DNA of 64,000 nt from Candidatus Omnitrophota bacterium (GCA_022072175.1 JAJVIE010000001.1:248425-312424), one strand, 5' to 3'. Shown: positions 27,121-36,555, counted from the first letter of the stretch. Numbers and translations: made by a program. The notes: a model not told the origin generated them from the sequence alone.

Positions 27121-27807
27121 CTAGTCTTCGTCCGAGGCGAACTTGTAACCGATGTTGCGAACGGTCTCGATGAACTGGAGGTTCTTGCCCTCGATCTTGG
27201 AGCGCAGGCGTCGGATATGCACGTCGACCGTACGCGTGCCTCCGTAGTACTCGTAACCCCACACCTTGTTGAGCAGGACCTCGCGTGTGAACACCGTCCC
27301 GGGATTGCCGCACAGGAACTTGAGCAGCTCGAACTCCGTGAACGTCAGGTCGATCTTACGGTCCCCCACGCGCACTTCGTACTTGGCCACGTCGATGACC
27401 AGCTTGCCGCGCTGGATGAGGTTCTTGTTGTCGACCTTGTGCAGTCTCTTGAAAAGGAGCTGGATGCGCGCCACCGCTTCTGCGATGCGCAACGGCCTGT
27501 AGAGCACTTCCTGGATGCCCGACGGCAGATCGGCGTTCTTCATCTCCGACTCGTCCATGAGCAGGACGATCGGCACGTCCTGGACCTGCGGCTCCTTCTT
27601 GAGCGCGTAATACAGGTCCATGATCTCCATGTAGGAGGTCTTGGGGTTCATCACCAGGAGATCCGGCTCTTTTTCGACGACGAGACTGGGAGAGAGGCCG
27701 TTCTTGGAGATCACATGGGCGACGAAATGGGTCTCCTTCTTGAGCGCGTCGCGCAGCTCGGAGCCCTGCTTGTTCTGATCGCCGATGATGAGAATGGTGC
27801 CGACCAT
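27121..27807 (-). CDS. OmpR/PhoB-type regulator with pseudo-receiver
   Basis: A 228-residue two-domain protein. The C-terminal winged helix is intact (LTFTEFELLKFLCGNPG, TREVLLNKVWGYEYYGGTRTVDVHIRRLRSKIEG region near 160-205, VRNIGYKF). The receiver fold is degenerate: the acceptor Asp is Asn54 (LLVMNPKTS), the acidic pair is Gly9-Asp10, the conserved Thr is Met and the Lys is Arg (YRPL). It should bind DNA without phosphorylation, like the atypical regulators ChxR and HP1043. It lies between lpxI and the second PII gene, with no kinase adjacent. Confidence 0.88.
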   Translation of the reverse strand: MVGTILIIGDQNKQGSELRDALKKETHFVAHVISKNGLSPSLVVEKEPDLLVMNPKTSYMEIMDLYYALKKEPQVQDVPIVLLMDESEMKNADLPSGIQEVLYRPLRIAEAVARIQLLFKRLHKVDNKNLIQRGKLVIDVAKYEVRVGDRKIDLTFTEFELLKFLCGNPGTVFTREVLLNKVWGYEYYGGTRTVDVHIRRLRSKIEGKNLQFIETVRNIGYKFASDED

Positions 27808-27814
27808 GTTCCCC

Positions 27815-28639
27815 CTAGATCCCTACGATCGTGATGCCGGCCTGATCAGCGCGCTCCACCAGGGCCTCGCGGCCGATGAGCAGCGTCCGGCCCGCTTCAA
27901 GCCCGAGGGCCGTACACCCGGCCTCCCGCATCGACTCGATCGTCCTGACGCCCGCGCAGGGCAGATCGAACCGCAGCGACTGCGTGGGTTTGGAGGTCTT
28001 CACGACGACCCCTCCGCGCCCCAACTGACCGCCTCGCCGCACCGCGGCGTCAGTGCCCTCGACAGCCTCGACCGCGAGCACCACTCCTTTGTTTACCACA
28101 ACGGTCTGCCCGATGTCCATGCGGCCGATGCCGCGCGCGATCCGCGACCCGAACTTGAGGTCCGATGATTCTTCAGCGGTCGGGGCCCGGCGTGTGATCA
28201 CGCCGCGCGGGGCCAGCGCGGGTTTGAGCAGTCCGCGCGCATCGAGCACGCGCACTCCGCAGCGTACCCTCAGAAAGAGCTCGAAGGCCCGAAGCAGGTG
28301 GTCGTCCCCCCTGTTGGACTTGGAAGCGACGATCGAGCGGGCGCTCTCATCCATGCGCAGGCCCGGATCGTACAACCGCGTCTTGGGGATACCCCCGGCG
28401 AGCACGACACCGCGGATCTTCTCCGAGCGAAGGATCTCGACCAGACGTCCGGCCTCACCGAGCCCTACGGTGTGGTAGGCCGCACTGCGATCCCGGACGC
28501 GGGGATCCGCCAGCCCCTCCACTCCGACGGAGACGACGCGTTTGCCGGACGCGGCCGCGGCCTCCAAGAAGACAACGGGCAGTTCCCCCTCACCTGCCAG
28601 GAGCCCGATACGGTCCTCTGCGGGGCGGCGGCCGAACAC
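27815..28639 (-). CDS. lpxI: UDP-2,3-diacylglucosamine pyrophosphatase LpxI
   Basis: A 274-residue LpxI (DUF1009) hydrolase that makes lipid X from UDP-diacylglucosamine in lineages lacking LpxH. The N-terminal half begins IGLLAGEGELPVVFLEAA. The C-terminal half holds the family motifs GRMDIGQTVVVNKGVVLAVEAVEGTD (as a region near 180-205) and LRFDLPCAGVRTIESM. The start is GTG at 28639, sharing its G with the lpxA stop (TAGTG). An upstream in-frame extension overlaps lpxA and is rejected. Confidence 0.93.
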   Translation of the reverse strand: MFGRRPAEDRIGLLAGEGELPVVFLEAAAASGKRVVSVGVEGLADPRVRDRSAAYHTVGLGEAGRLVEILRSEKIRGVVLAGGIPKTRLYDPGLRMDESARSIVASKSNRGDDHLLRAFELFLRVRCGVRVLDARGLLKPALAPRGVITRRAPTAEESSDLKFGSRIARGIGRMDIGQTVVVNKGVVLAVEAVEGTDAAVRRGGQLGRGGVVVKTSKPTQSLRFDLPCAGVRTIESMREAGCTALGLEAGRTLLIGREALVERADQAGITIVGI

Positions 28640-29466
28640 TAGAGGACTTCCTCGATGGCTGCCTGTTCTCCGTCCTTTGCCGACGATCCGCGAAGGACCC
28701 CGCGTTTGGAGGCGCGGATAAAATCCAGGATATGTCCGACCGCCGGCACTTGCCCTAGCTCGGCGGCGACCTCGTCCTGCGCCAACGAGAGGTTGCGTCC
28801 CGAGCACAACAAGGTCAGCAGGGCCCGGCGCACCGCCCGAACCTCCTCCGGCTTGAAACCCGCCCGTCGCAGACCGATCACGTTGGCTCCGTAGAGGGCG
28901 GCCGGATTGCCGTCCACGATCGAGTACGGCGCGATGTCGTTGACCAGCTTGGTGAAAGCGCCGATCATCGCCAGCCGCCCGATGCGGACGAACTGATGCA
29001 CGCCCACCATCCCTCCGATGACCGCACCGTCCTCGACCGACACATGCCCGCCGAGCAGCGTGGCGTTGGCCATCGTGATGTCACTGCCGAGCGCGCAGTC
29101 GTGGGCGACATGGGTGTTGACCATCAAGAAGTTACGGTCACCCAAGCGGGTGACACCGTCGGGCTTACTGGCGCCATGGACGGTGGCATGCTCGCGCAGG
29201 ATGTTATCGTCACCGATCACCACGCGGGTCTCCTCGAACGAGCGGCCCTTGACCTGAGGCGCAAGACCGACGCAGACGCCCGGATACAGCACGCATCGTC
29301 GGCCGATGTCGGTGCGGCCTTCGATCGTGACACCGCTGATCAGACGCGTCCCCTCGCCGATCACCGCTCCGTCGCCGACGATGCAGTGCGGGCCGACGAT
29401 GACACCGGAGGACAGGACGGCTCCGGGCGCGACGACGGCGGAGGGATGGACCTGAGCGGCGGACAC
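28639..29466 (-). CDS. lpxA: UDP-GlcNAc acyltransferase
   Basis: A 275-residue left-handed beta-helix enzyme with hexapeptide repeats (about 5-190), catalytic His in NTHVAHDCALG, GGMVGVHQFVRIG and a helical C-terminus. It performs the first step of lipid A synthesis, adding a 3-hydroxyacyl chain to UDP-GlcNAc. It starts at a GTG one base after the fabZ stop. Confidence 0.95.
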   Translation of the reverse strand: MSAAQVHPSAVVAPGAVLSSGVIVGPHCIVGDGAVIGEGTRLISGVTIEGRTDIGRRCVLYPGVCVGLAPQVKGRSFEETRVVIGDDNILREHATVHGASKPDGVTRLGDRNFLMVNTHVAHDCALGSDITMANATLLGGHVSVEDGAVIGGMVGVHQFVRIGRLAMIGAFTKLVNDIAPYSIVDGNPAALYGANVIGLRRAGFKPEEVRAVRRALLTLLCSGRNLSLAQDEVAAELGQVPAVGHILDFIRASKRGVLRGSSAKDGEQAAIEEVL

Positions 29467-29467
29467 G

Positions 29468-29887
29468 TCAGTCGCCGAGGCCGAACATGATCTGCGCGGA
29501 GCAGGCTTCCTGGCCGTCCACGCTGGCCAAGGTCTTGCACATGCCGACGCGGGCCTTCAGCTTGATGATCTCGGCTTCGAGACGGAGCTGGTCGCCGGGC
29601 ACGACCATGCGCCTGAAACGCGCTTCGTCCACACCGGCCAGGTACGCGAGCTTGCCCTTGTACTCGGGTTTGGACAAGAGGAGCACTCCTGCGGCCTGTG
29701 CGAGCGCCTCGATGATGAGCACGCCAGGCATCACCGGTTTCTGGGGGAAATGCCCCTGGAAATGCGCCTCATTGACGGAGACGTTCTTGACGGCCACGAT
29801 CTTATCCGCGCTCATTTCCAGCACACGGTCCACCAGCAGGAACGGGTAGCGGTGCGGCAGTGTGGCGGTGATGGCTTGAATGTCCAC
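29468..29887 (-). CDS. fabZ: 3-hydroxyacyl-ACP dehydratase
   Basis: A 139-residue hot-dog dehydratase of fatty acid elongation, with LPHRYPFLLVDRV, the catalytic His in HFQGHFPQKPVMPGVLI and the Glu in IIEALAQAAG. It starts with GTG behind AAGGAGG. In some lineages fabZ is fused to lpxC; here the two are separate, 10 bases apart. It competes with LpxA for the 3-hydroxyacyl-ACP pool, so linkage to lpxA helps balance the two routes. Confidence 0.95.
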   Translation of the reverse strand: MDIQAITATLPHRYPFLLVDRVLEMSADKIVAVKNVSVNEAHFQGHFPQKPVMPGVLIIEALAQAAGVLLLSKPEYKGKLAYLAGVDEARFRRMVVPGDQLRLEAEIIKLKARVGMCKTLASVDGQEACSAQIMFGLGD

Positions 29888-29897
29888 GAAGTCCTCC

Positions 29898-30734
29898 TTA
29901 ACGTTGGGCTTTCAGGGCGCGGACGAGCTCCCGGTTGAGCCGGTGCCCGCTGCGGACCCCGATGATCCGGCCGATCAGAGGGGCTCCGGCCAAGGCCAAG
30001 TCCCCGAGAAGATCGAGCGTCTTGTGCCGCGCCGCTTCGTCGGCGAAACGCAGCGTGTTGTCCACCGGCCCGTCCGTGTCCATGACGAGCGTGTTGGCCG
30101 TGTCCGCTCCGAGGCCGTAGCCGCGCCGCCGGAGCTCTTCCGCCTCGGCGCGCGTGCAGAACGTCCGTGCCGGCGCGATCTCGGCGGCGAAGATCCCGGC
30201 GGTCAGCCGGGCAGCGTAATGCTGGTCTTTCAAAGCCGGATGGTCGTAATCGAGCGTGTAAGCGACCTCGAGCTCGCCGTCCGGTGAGGGCTCCGCGTAC
30301 AACGCGCTCGTACCCTGCGCCAGGAAAACGGGCCGGTCGATGACGATCGGATCGACGGCGCCTTCCAAGCGCCGTGTTCCGGCCCGCTCGATCAAGTCCC
30401 AGAACGGCAGCGCGCTGCCGTCCAGCGCGGGCAGTTCATCACCCGTACACTCGATCCGGAGGTCCGTCAGGCCCGCCATCGAGACGGCCGACAGCACGTG
30501 CTCCACGGTCTGCACTCCGACGGTCCCGTCCTTGAGCGCGCTGCACCGCGACGCTTCGGGATCCCACTGGTCCAACGTCAGACGCTTGCCGTCCCGGACG
30601 AAAACGACACCTTCACCGGCACCGGCCGGGACCAGCGTGACACGGCACCTGCGGCCGGTGTGCAATCCTTTGTCCTCGATACTGACCGCCGACGCGACCG
30701 TGCGGCGGGGCCGCGGCGCGGCGGTCCGGCTCAT
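29898..30734 (-). CDS. lpxC: UDP-3-O-acyl-GlcNAc deacetylase
   Basis: A 278-residue zinc deacetylase, the committed step of lipid A synthesis. Zinc ligands are visible: His in VQTVEHVLSAV, and His and Asp in RHKTLDLLGDLALAG. The general acid-base His is in GVRSGHRLNRELV. GLHTGRR marks the N-terminal domain. The ATG overlaps the lpxD stop (ATGA). FtsH controls LpxC in E. coli; an FtsH-like protease lies 14 kb away. Confidence 0.95.
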   Translation of the reverse strand: MSRTAAPRPRRTVASAVSIEDKGLHTGRRCRVTLVPAGAGEGVVFVRDGKRLTLDQWDPEASRCSALKDGTVGVQTVEHVLSAVSMAGLTDLRIECTGDELPALDGSALPFWDLIERAGTRRLEGAVDPIVIDRPVFLAQGTSALYAEPSPDGELEVAYTLDYDHPALKDQHYAARLTAGIFAAEIAPARTFCTRAEAEELRRRGYGLGADTANTLVMDTDGPVDNTLRFADEAARHKTLDLLGDLALAGAPLIGRIIGVRSGHRLNRELVRALKAQR

Positions 30735-31786
30735 GCCGGCGGCTCGAGCTTCTTCTTGAGCTCCGTGACGTCCTTGGCGATCTCAGGCAGTCTGGCCGTG
30801 AGGGCCACGATCCTCTTGGTCTCGGCGATCGGCCGCGCGGGCTCGCCCAGCACGACCGCCCCGTCCGGCACGGACTTGCTGACACCGCTGCGCGCACCGA
30901 TGATGGCGCCGTCCCCGACGGTGATGTGTCCCACGAGGCCCGCCTGCCCGGCGATGATAACGCTCTTGCCGAGCTCGGTCGATCCGGATATGCCGACCTG
31001 GGCCACGATGATCGCGTGTTCCCCGATGACGACGTTGTGCGCGATCTGCACGAGGTTGTCGATCTTCGCGCCGGACTTGATCCAAGTGCTCTGGAAGCGT
31101 CCGCGGTCCACGCACGCGTTGGCGCCGATCTCCACGTCATCGTCGATGCGGACGTCACCGAGCTGAGGGATCTTCACGTAGGCTTCTCCGATCCGTTCAT
31201 AGCCGAACCCGTCGGCCCCGATCACCGCGCCGCAATGCAGGATCACGCGGTCCCCGATACTGCAGCGCTCCCTCACACAGACGTGCGCGTCGATACGGCA
31301 ATCCTTGCCGATGCGCCCCTGCCGTCCGACGTACACCCCCGCTCCGATGACGGTGCGCTCACCGATCTCCGCGCCCGCTTCGATCACCGCGTGCGGGCCG
31401 ATCGACACGCCCTGGCCCAATCGGGCCGTCGGATGGACCACCGCCGTGGGGTGAGTACCCGGCTGAGGAGGCTCGACCGGCTCCGAGAACGCCTGGACGA
31501 CCTTGGTGAACGCGGCCGAAGGGTTGTCGGTCAAGACGAGCGGCTTCGCATCGGCCGTCACGTCCTTGGACGTGATGACCGCGGAAGCCGCTGTCTGGGA
31601 CAAATAGGGCAGGTATTTGGGACTGGAGAGGAACGTGATATCGCCGGGGACGGCCTCTTTGATGCCCGACACGCCGGTAATGGCGGTGCCAGGGTCGCCG
31701 AGGACCGTACCTCCGACGAGCGCTGCTATTTCTTCGAGCCTGAAGCTCCGGACGGACCCACTATTTTTTCTTGGCGTACTGGTCAT
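30731..31786 (-). CDS. lpxD: UDP-3-O-acylglucosamine N-acyltransferase
   Basis: A 351-residue LpxD adding the second acyl chain. It has the N-terminal uridine-binding domain (FRLEEIAALVGGTVLGD, GDITFLSSPKY), a hexapeptide beta-helix with NACVDRGRF and the catalytic His in IAHNVVIGEHAII, and a C-terminal helix. The ATG at 31786 overlaps the 3' end of ompH by 26 bases with no good ribosome site. I found no other start codon before the conserved domain, so the start is less certain than the gene. Confidence 0.92.
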   Translation of the reverse strand: MTSTPRKNSGSVRSFRLEEIAALVGGTVLGDPGTAITGVSGIKEAVPGDITFLSSPKYLPYLSQTAASAVITSKDVTADAKPLVLTDNPSAAFTKVVQAFSEPVEPPQPGTHPTAVVHPTARLGQGVSIGPHAVIEAGAEIGERTVIGAGVYVGRQGRIGKDCRIDAHVCVRERCSIGDRVILHCGAVIGADGFGYERIGEAYVKIPQLGDVRIDDDVEIGANACVDRGRFQSTWIKSGAKIDNLVQIAHNVVIGEHAIIVAQVGISGSTELGKSVIIAGQAGLVGHITVGDGAIIGARSGVSKSVPDGAVVLGEPARPIAETKRIVALTARLPEIAKDVTELKKKLEPPA

Positions 31787-32285
31787 TCAGGGTCTTGATG
31801 ACCTGGTTGGTCAGGTCGCCCGCCTCGCTCTTGAAGACGAGGACGCGGTCATTGAAGATGAACGAATAACCCTGCGACTTGCCGTAATCCTGAATGACGG
31901 TCTCGATCTCCTTGAGGATGTCGCGGACCATGCCGTCACGCTCCTTGCGGAGCATGTCCCGGGTGCTACGGTCGAACTCCTGCAGGCCCTTGATCTTCTC
32001 GTCGATCATGACCTGCTTGTCGTCCTTGGCCTTGCCCGTCAACAGCTCGGCCTCGTCGCGCAGCTTCTTGATCTCGTTGACCATCTTGTCGCGGTCGGAC
32101 TGCTTGGAGGTCCCCTTGCCCTCGAGGGCCTTGTCGAACTCCTTGGTCTTGTTGTACTCGTCGAACACGCGCGCGAGGTCGACATAGCCGATCTTCATGT
32201 CGGCGGCCTGGGCGGTCCGGGGCGCGGACAGGAGGCCCGCCACGGCGAACAGCGTACCGAGGGTCACAACGAACGTCTTCTTCAT
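31761..32285 (-). CDS. Periplasmic chaperone OmpH/Skp
   Basis: A 174-residue protein with signal peptide (about 1-27, ending TAQA) and the Skp layout: a short beta body (KIGYVDLARVFDEYNKTKE) and two long charged helices forming a tentacle, closing with FIFNDRVLVFKSEAGDLTNQVI. It is expected to chaperone outer membrane proteins towards BamA, encoded just upstream. I prefer the ATG at 32285 over the in-frame start 3 codons earlier from spacing to AAAGGAG. Confidence 0.9.
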   Translation of the reverse strand: MKKTFVVTLGTLFAVAGLLSAPRTAQAADMKIGYVDLARVFDEYNKTKEFDKALEGKGTSKQSDRDKMVNEIKKLRDEAELLTGKAKDDKQVMIDEKIKGLQEFDRSTRDMLRKERDGMVRDILKEIETVIQDYGKSQGYSFIFNDRVLVFKSEAGDLTNQVIKTLNDQYAKKK

Positions 32286-32308
32286 CACGAACACTCCTTT
32301 GTTATGTG

Positions 32309-32326
32309 CGGCGCCTCACGGCGCCG
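32309..32326 (-). other. Intercistronic hairpin between bamA and ompH
   Basis: A perfect 7-bp stem CGGCGCC / GGCGCCG, whose loop reads GTGA on the transcribed (minus) strand. There is no T run, so it is more likely an mRNA stability or processing element than a terminator. Confidence 0.4.
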
Positions 32327-32338
32327 GGACCGATGGAC

Positions 32339-34654
32339 CTAGAAACCCTGACTGATGTTGAAATAGAAGCGGACCTTCTTCTTCTCGCCCTCGACCTCGT
32401 CGAGAGGATAGCCCATATCCAGCTTGACCGGACCGATCGGGGTCTTGACGCGCACACCGGCGCCGACGCCCGAGAAAAGGTCCCCGTTGCCGAAATCCTC
32501 AAGACGCTCGTACGCGTTACCGGTGTCGAAGAAGACGGCGCCTTTGATCAGATTGGGCACGACCGGGAAGGTCTCTTCGACGTTGACCACCCAGAACGAC
32601 TCACCGCCGATGGGATCCTTGTTGCCGGGATCGCGCGGACCGACGCGACGCTCCTTATAACCGCGGATGGTGTTGGCGCCGCCGGCGAAGTAGCGCTCGT
32701 AGATGGGCACCCGCTCGGAGTCGCCGTGAGCGTCGGCGATACCGGCGCGCGCTTTGAGCTCGAGCACGTACTCTTCCCAGTGCGGGATGAACTTGGACGC
32801 GGTGCCGTGCACACGCCAGAAATCCTTGTCCCCCGCCAGGAATCCGCCCGCGAACTCACCCGTGCCGGACAGATAGTATCCGCTGGTGGGATTGTAGATG
32901 CTGTCGCGCTTGTCGCGGGTCAGCGTCAGGGAGACCAGCGACGTGACGTTGGTGCCGAGCTCATCGCGCAGGGCTTGCGAAGCGTCCGACGGGATGTCCG
33001 AGATCTCGACCTCTTCGAGCTTGTACATCAGGAGGGCCCGGTCGTACTCGCTGAGCTCCTTGCCGACACGGATGGCGCCTCCGGTCTTCTTCTGATCGTA
33101 GAAGTATCCGGACCGCCCCGAGGAGTCGAACTCCCTACGGTACAGATCGAACCCGAGAGAGTACGGATGCCCGAAGGCCCAAGGCTCCGTGAACGACAGC
33201 TCGGCGTTCTGACGCACACTGCCGAGCTCGAAGCGCAGCGCCGCGTCCTGTCCGGCGCCGGTGAAGGTCTGCCAGTTCTGCCAATCGAAGTTCTTCTGCC
33301 GGATCTGCGCGAAACCGAGCACCGAGTCGATGGAGCTGTATCCGCCGCCGAAGCTGAACTCTCCGGTCTTGGCTTCCTTGACGGAGACGACCAGATCGCG
33401 GCTGTTGGGCTGGGTACCGGGCTCGGTGTCGAAGCGGACATCCTCGAAGAACCCGAGATTGTACAGACGCTCCTTGGAGCGCTTGAGCTTGGCCCCGCTG
33501 AACGACTCACCCGGATAGGCGCGAAGCTCGCGGCGCACGACGATGTCCTTGGTCTTGGTGTTGCCCTGGACGCGGACCTTGTCCACGTAGATCAGCTCAC
33601 CCTCACGGATGCCGTAGGTCAGATCGACCTTGTCGGTGCTCTCGTTGTAGACGGACTCGGAGCGGATCTGAGCGGCCAGATAGCCCTTCTCGAAGTACAG
33701 GTCCTGGATGTTGGCCACGTCCAGACGCAGGCCGCGGCGGGAGAACGGCTTGGCGGAGCCCATCTTGACGGTCTTGGCCAGCTCCTCGGCGCTGATGACC
33801 GAGTGCCCATCGTAACGGATGTCGCCGACGATGTACTTCTTGCCCTCGTTGATCTTAACCGTCAGCTGGATCTCGCCCTTTTCCTCGCGGCCCGGGATGG
33901 GCTCGGTGACCATCTCGACCTCGGCGTCGCTGAAACCGTTGTCATCATAGACGGCCTTGACGCGCTCGACATCCTCCTCGAGCTCGTCCTCGTTCAAGAA
34001 ACCGGACCTGAAGAAGCCCCACCAGGCCTTCTTCTTGGTCTTCATGGCGCTCAGGATGTCCTTGGACTTCACGGACGCGTTGCCCGTGACCACGATGTGA
34101 TCGATACGGAGCTTCTTGCCCTCGTTGACGAGGATGCGCAGCACCGCCTGGTTGGTATTGGGATCGACGTCCAGGAAGCTCTCGATCTTCGCGTCCGAGA
34201 AGCCCTTCTTCTCGTACAGTCGGCGGATGGCCTCGACGTCGTCGCGCACTTTCTTCTGGTCGACGAAATCGCCCAGCACGGATTTCATCTCTTTTTTGAC
34301 CTGGTCCTTCTTGATCTTGTCAGCGCCGTCGATGACGATGTCGGAGAGCACCGACTTTTCGGTCACGCTGAATACGACCTTGACCCCATCCTCATAGTCT
34401 TCCTGCTCGATCCGCACATCCGTAAAGAAACCCAATCCATAGAGCCGCTTCAGGTCTTCGTTGAGGGCCGTGGAGGACAGCGGAGTACCCGGTTGAGTCT
34501 TGACCTTGGCGAGGATCGTCAGCGTCGAAACCGTACGATTGCCGCGGACGTCGACGGCACGCACGATCTTGGCGTCCTCGGCGTGCGACATCGGGACCGC
34601 GACGGTCAGAGAGAGGATGGCGAAGGAAATGAGGCCGAACAGATGCTTTTTCAT
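32339..34654 (-). CDS. bamA: Outer membrane assembly factor BamA
   Basis: A 771-residue Omp85 protein: signal peptide (about 1-25, ending SHAE), five POTRA domains (about 28-420) and a 16-strand barrel with the L6 motif IRGYKERRVGPRD and a C-terminal aromatic strand VRFYFNISQGF. It inserts beta-barrel proteins into the outer membrane. A weak upstream ribosome site and a 50-base gap from dnaB leave open whether it has its own promoter. Confidence 0.95.
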   Translation of the reverse strand: MKKHLFGLISFAILSLTVAVPMSHAEDAKIVRAVDVRGNRTVSTLTILAKVKTQPGTPLSSTALNEDLKRLYGLGFFTDVRIEQEDYEDGVKVVFSVTEKSVLSDIVIDGADKIKKDQVKKEMKSVLGDFVDQKKVRDDVEAIRRLYEKKGFSDAKIESFLDVDPNTNQAVLRILVNEGKKLRIDHIVVTGNASVKSKDILSAMKTKKKAWWGFFRSGFLNEDELEEDVERVKAVYDDNGFSDAEVEMVTEPIPGREEKGEIQLTVKINEGKKYIVGDIRYDGHSVISAEELAKTVKMGSAKPFSRRGLRLDVANIQDLYFEKGYLAAQIRSESVYNESTDKVDLTYGIREGELIYVDKVRVQGNTKTKDIVVRRELRAYPGESFSGAKLKRSKERLYNLGFFEDVRFDTEPGTQPNSRDLVVSVKEAKTGEFSFGGGYSSIDSVLGFAQIRQKNFDWQNWQTFTGAGQDAALRFELGSVRQNAELSFTEPWAFGHPYSLGFDLYRREFDSSGRSGYFYDQKKTGGAIRVGKELSEYDRALLMYKLEEVEISDIPSDASQALRDELGTNVTSLVSLTLTRDKRDSIYNPTSGYYLSGTGEFAGGFLAGDKDFWRVHGTASKFIPHWEEYVLELKARAGIADAHGDSERVPIYERYFAGGANTIRGYKERRVGPRDPGNKDPIGGESFWVVNVEETFPVVPNLIKGAVFFDTGNAYERLEDFGNGDLFSGVGAGVRVKTPIGPVKLDMGYPLDEVEGEKKKVRFYFNISQGF

Positions 34655-34704
34655 ATACTAGCCGCCTACTTTAGCATAGTGCTGTTGATTTATAAAGCCC
34701 GAAC

Positions 34705-36072
34705 TCAGGCCATTTCCTCGCGACGCACCAACTCGGCGTTCTCGAACCGGGTGTACTCCCGGATGAACGCCAGGTGCACCGATCCGACAGGGCCGTTACG
34801 CTGTTTGGCGATGATGACCTCGGCCTTACCTCTGTTCTCTTCGGTGGGATTGTAATATTCCTCGCGCAACAACAGGATGACCACGTCGGCGTCCTGTTCG
34901 ATGGCGCCCGATTCGCGGAGGTCCGACAGCTGGGGACGGTGGTCCTGGCGCGACTCGACGGCGCGCGACAGCTGGCTGACCGCGATGACCGGTACGCTCA
35001 GCTCACGCGCGAGCGCCTTGAGCGATCGGGAGATCTCGGAGATCTCCTGCTGACGGCTTTCGGTGCCGGGAGACCCCTGCATCAGCTGTAGATAGTCCAC
35101 CATGATGATGCGGATGTCGTGCTGGGCCTTGAGCCGGCGCGCCTTGGCCTTGATCTCGAGCACGCTCAGACCCGGCGTATCGTCGATGAAGATCGGCGCC
35201 TCCGAGAGCTTGCCGGCGGCGCTGGTGAGCTTGGGCCAGTCGGCCTCGGCGAGAAATCCGGTGCGGACCTTGTGCGCGTCGACCCGCGCGCGCGAGCACA
35301 GCATGCGCTGCACCAGCTGTTCCTTGGACATTTCGAGACTGAAGATCGCCACGGGGATCTTGGTGACGATGCCCACGTGCTCGGCGATGCAGGTCATCAG
35401 AGCGCTCTTGCCCATCGACGGACGGGCCGCGACGATGATGAGGTCCGACGGCTGAAGGCCCGCGGTCTGCGTATCGAACTCATGAAATCCGGTCGCGATT
35501 CCGGTGACGTGCTCGCGTCTTTCGTAGAGCCGGTTGATCGTCTCGATCTGGTTGCGCACGAGGTCCTTCATCAGGCGAACCTCGCCGCTGAACCTCTTGG
35601 AGGCGATCTCGAACACCGCTTTTTCGGCCCGGTCGAGCAGGCCGTTGACGTCCTGGGCGGGGTCGTAGCAGTCGGTGACGATCTGCGTGGCGTTCTGGAT
35701 CAGGTGCCGGAGGACGTACTTCTCCTTCACGATGCGCGCGTGGTACAGGAGGTTGGCCGCCGTGGGGACCACGGTGGTCAGGTGCGCCAGATAGCTGGGT
35801 CCGCCGACCTCCTCGAGCGTGCCTTCCTTGTTCAACGCTTCGGTGAGCGTCACCAGGTCCACGGCCTTGTTCTCGCTGAACAGACGCGTGATCGCCTGGA
35901 AGATCTTCTGGTGGGCGTCCTTGTAGAAAGCCTCGGCGGTGAGCGCTTCGATGCCCAGCGCGATCGCGTCTTCCTCGATCAGCATCGAGCCCAGAACGGC
36001 GCTCTCCGCTTCGACGTTCTGTGGCGGCAGTTTCTCGCGCAAGGTCCGGTCCTGGAGGCCTTCCAGCGGCAT
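34705..36072 (-). CDS. dnaB: Replicative DNA helicase DnaB
   Basis: A 455-residue hexameric helicase: N-terminal primase-interaction domain (PPQNVEAESAVLGSMLIEEDA), linker and a RecA-like motor with Walker A ARPSMGKSA, Walker B IIMVDYLQLMQG, QLSRAVESR and the arginine-finger region SDLRESGAIEQDAD. It starts 6 bases behind rplI, as in many bacteria. No intein is present. Confidence 0.96.
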   Translation of the reverse strand: MPLEGLQDRTLREKLPPQNVEAESAVLGSMLIEEDAIALGIEALTAEAFYKDAHQKIFQAITRLFSENKAVDLVTLTEALNKEGTLEEVGGPSYLAHLTTVVPTAANLLYHARIVKEKYVLRHLIQNATQIVTDCYDPAQDVNGLLDRAEKAVFEIASKRFSGEVRLMKDLVRNQIETINRLYERREHVTGIATGFHEFDTQTAGLQPSDLIIVAARPSMGKSALMTCIAEHVGIVTKIPVAIFSLEMSKEQLVQRMLCSRARVDAHKVRTGFLAEADWPKLTSAAGKLSEAPIFIDDTPGLSVLEIKAKARRLKAQHDIRIIMVDYLQLMQGSPGTESRQQEISEISRSLKALARELSVPVIAVSQLSRAVESRQDHRPQLSDLRESGAIEQDADVVILLLREEYYNPTEENRGKAEVIIAKQRNGPVGSVHLAFIREYTRFENAELVRREEMA

Positions 36073-36078
36073 CGCTCG

Positions 36079-36534
36079 CTAACCCTCCCGCCTCACGACC
36101 TCGACCTCGAGCACGGCGCTGACCTGGGGATGCAGTTTGACGGAGACCTTGTGGGAACCCAGGCGTTTGATGGGCTCCTCGAGGTGCACGACCTTGCGCT
36201 CGACGACGATGCCCCGGGCGGACAGCGCTTCGGCGATATCGGCGTTGGTCACCGCGCCGAAAAGCTTGTCACCTTCCCCGGCGAGCACCGGCAGGGACAG
36301 CTTGAGGTCCTTGAGACGCTCCGCGGCCTGACGCGCTTCCTGCAGGCGCTCGGCCTCCTGCCGTTCCTGCGCCTGGCGTTCCTGGCGCAGAGGCCGGACG
36401 TTGGCCTCGGTCGCCGGCTTGGCCTTGCCGTTGGGATAGAGGAAATTCTGGGCGAAGCCGGAGGAGACCTTGATGACGTCCCCGCGGCGTCCCAGCTTGG
36501 GATCGTTGACCAGGAGCACCACTTCGATGTTCAT
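36079..36534 (-). CDS. rplI: 50S ribosomal protein bL9
   Basis: A 151-residue bL9 with the N-terminal RNA-binding domain (VVLLVNDPKLGRRGDVIKVSSGFAQNFL, shown as residues 4-32), a long central helix rich in Arg, Glu and Gln, and a C-terminal domain with GDKLFGAVTNADIAEAL. It is part of the rpsF-ssb-rpsR-rplI-dnaB cluster. Confidence 0.95.
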   Translation of the reverse strand: MNIEVVLLVNDPKLGRRGDVIKVSSGFAQNFLYPNGKAKPATEANVRPLRQERQAQERQEAERLQEARQAAERLKDLKLSLPVLAGEGDKLFGAVTNADIAEALSARGIVVERKVVHLEEPIKRLGSHKVSVKLHPQVSAVLEVEVVRREG

Positions 36535-36555
36535 GGCCGTCGGCTTGTCCCGCCG

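Noticed and set aside
32306..34855. A long plus-strand open frame (849 codons) opposite bamA
   Set aside because: It is exactly antisense to bamA, has a Leu/Asp/Val-biased composition typical of the complement of high-GC codons, and lacks a ribosome site or any domain.
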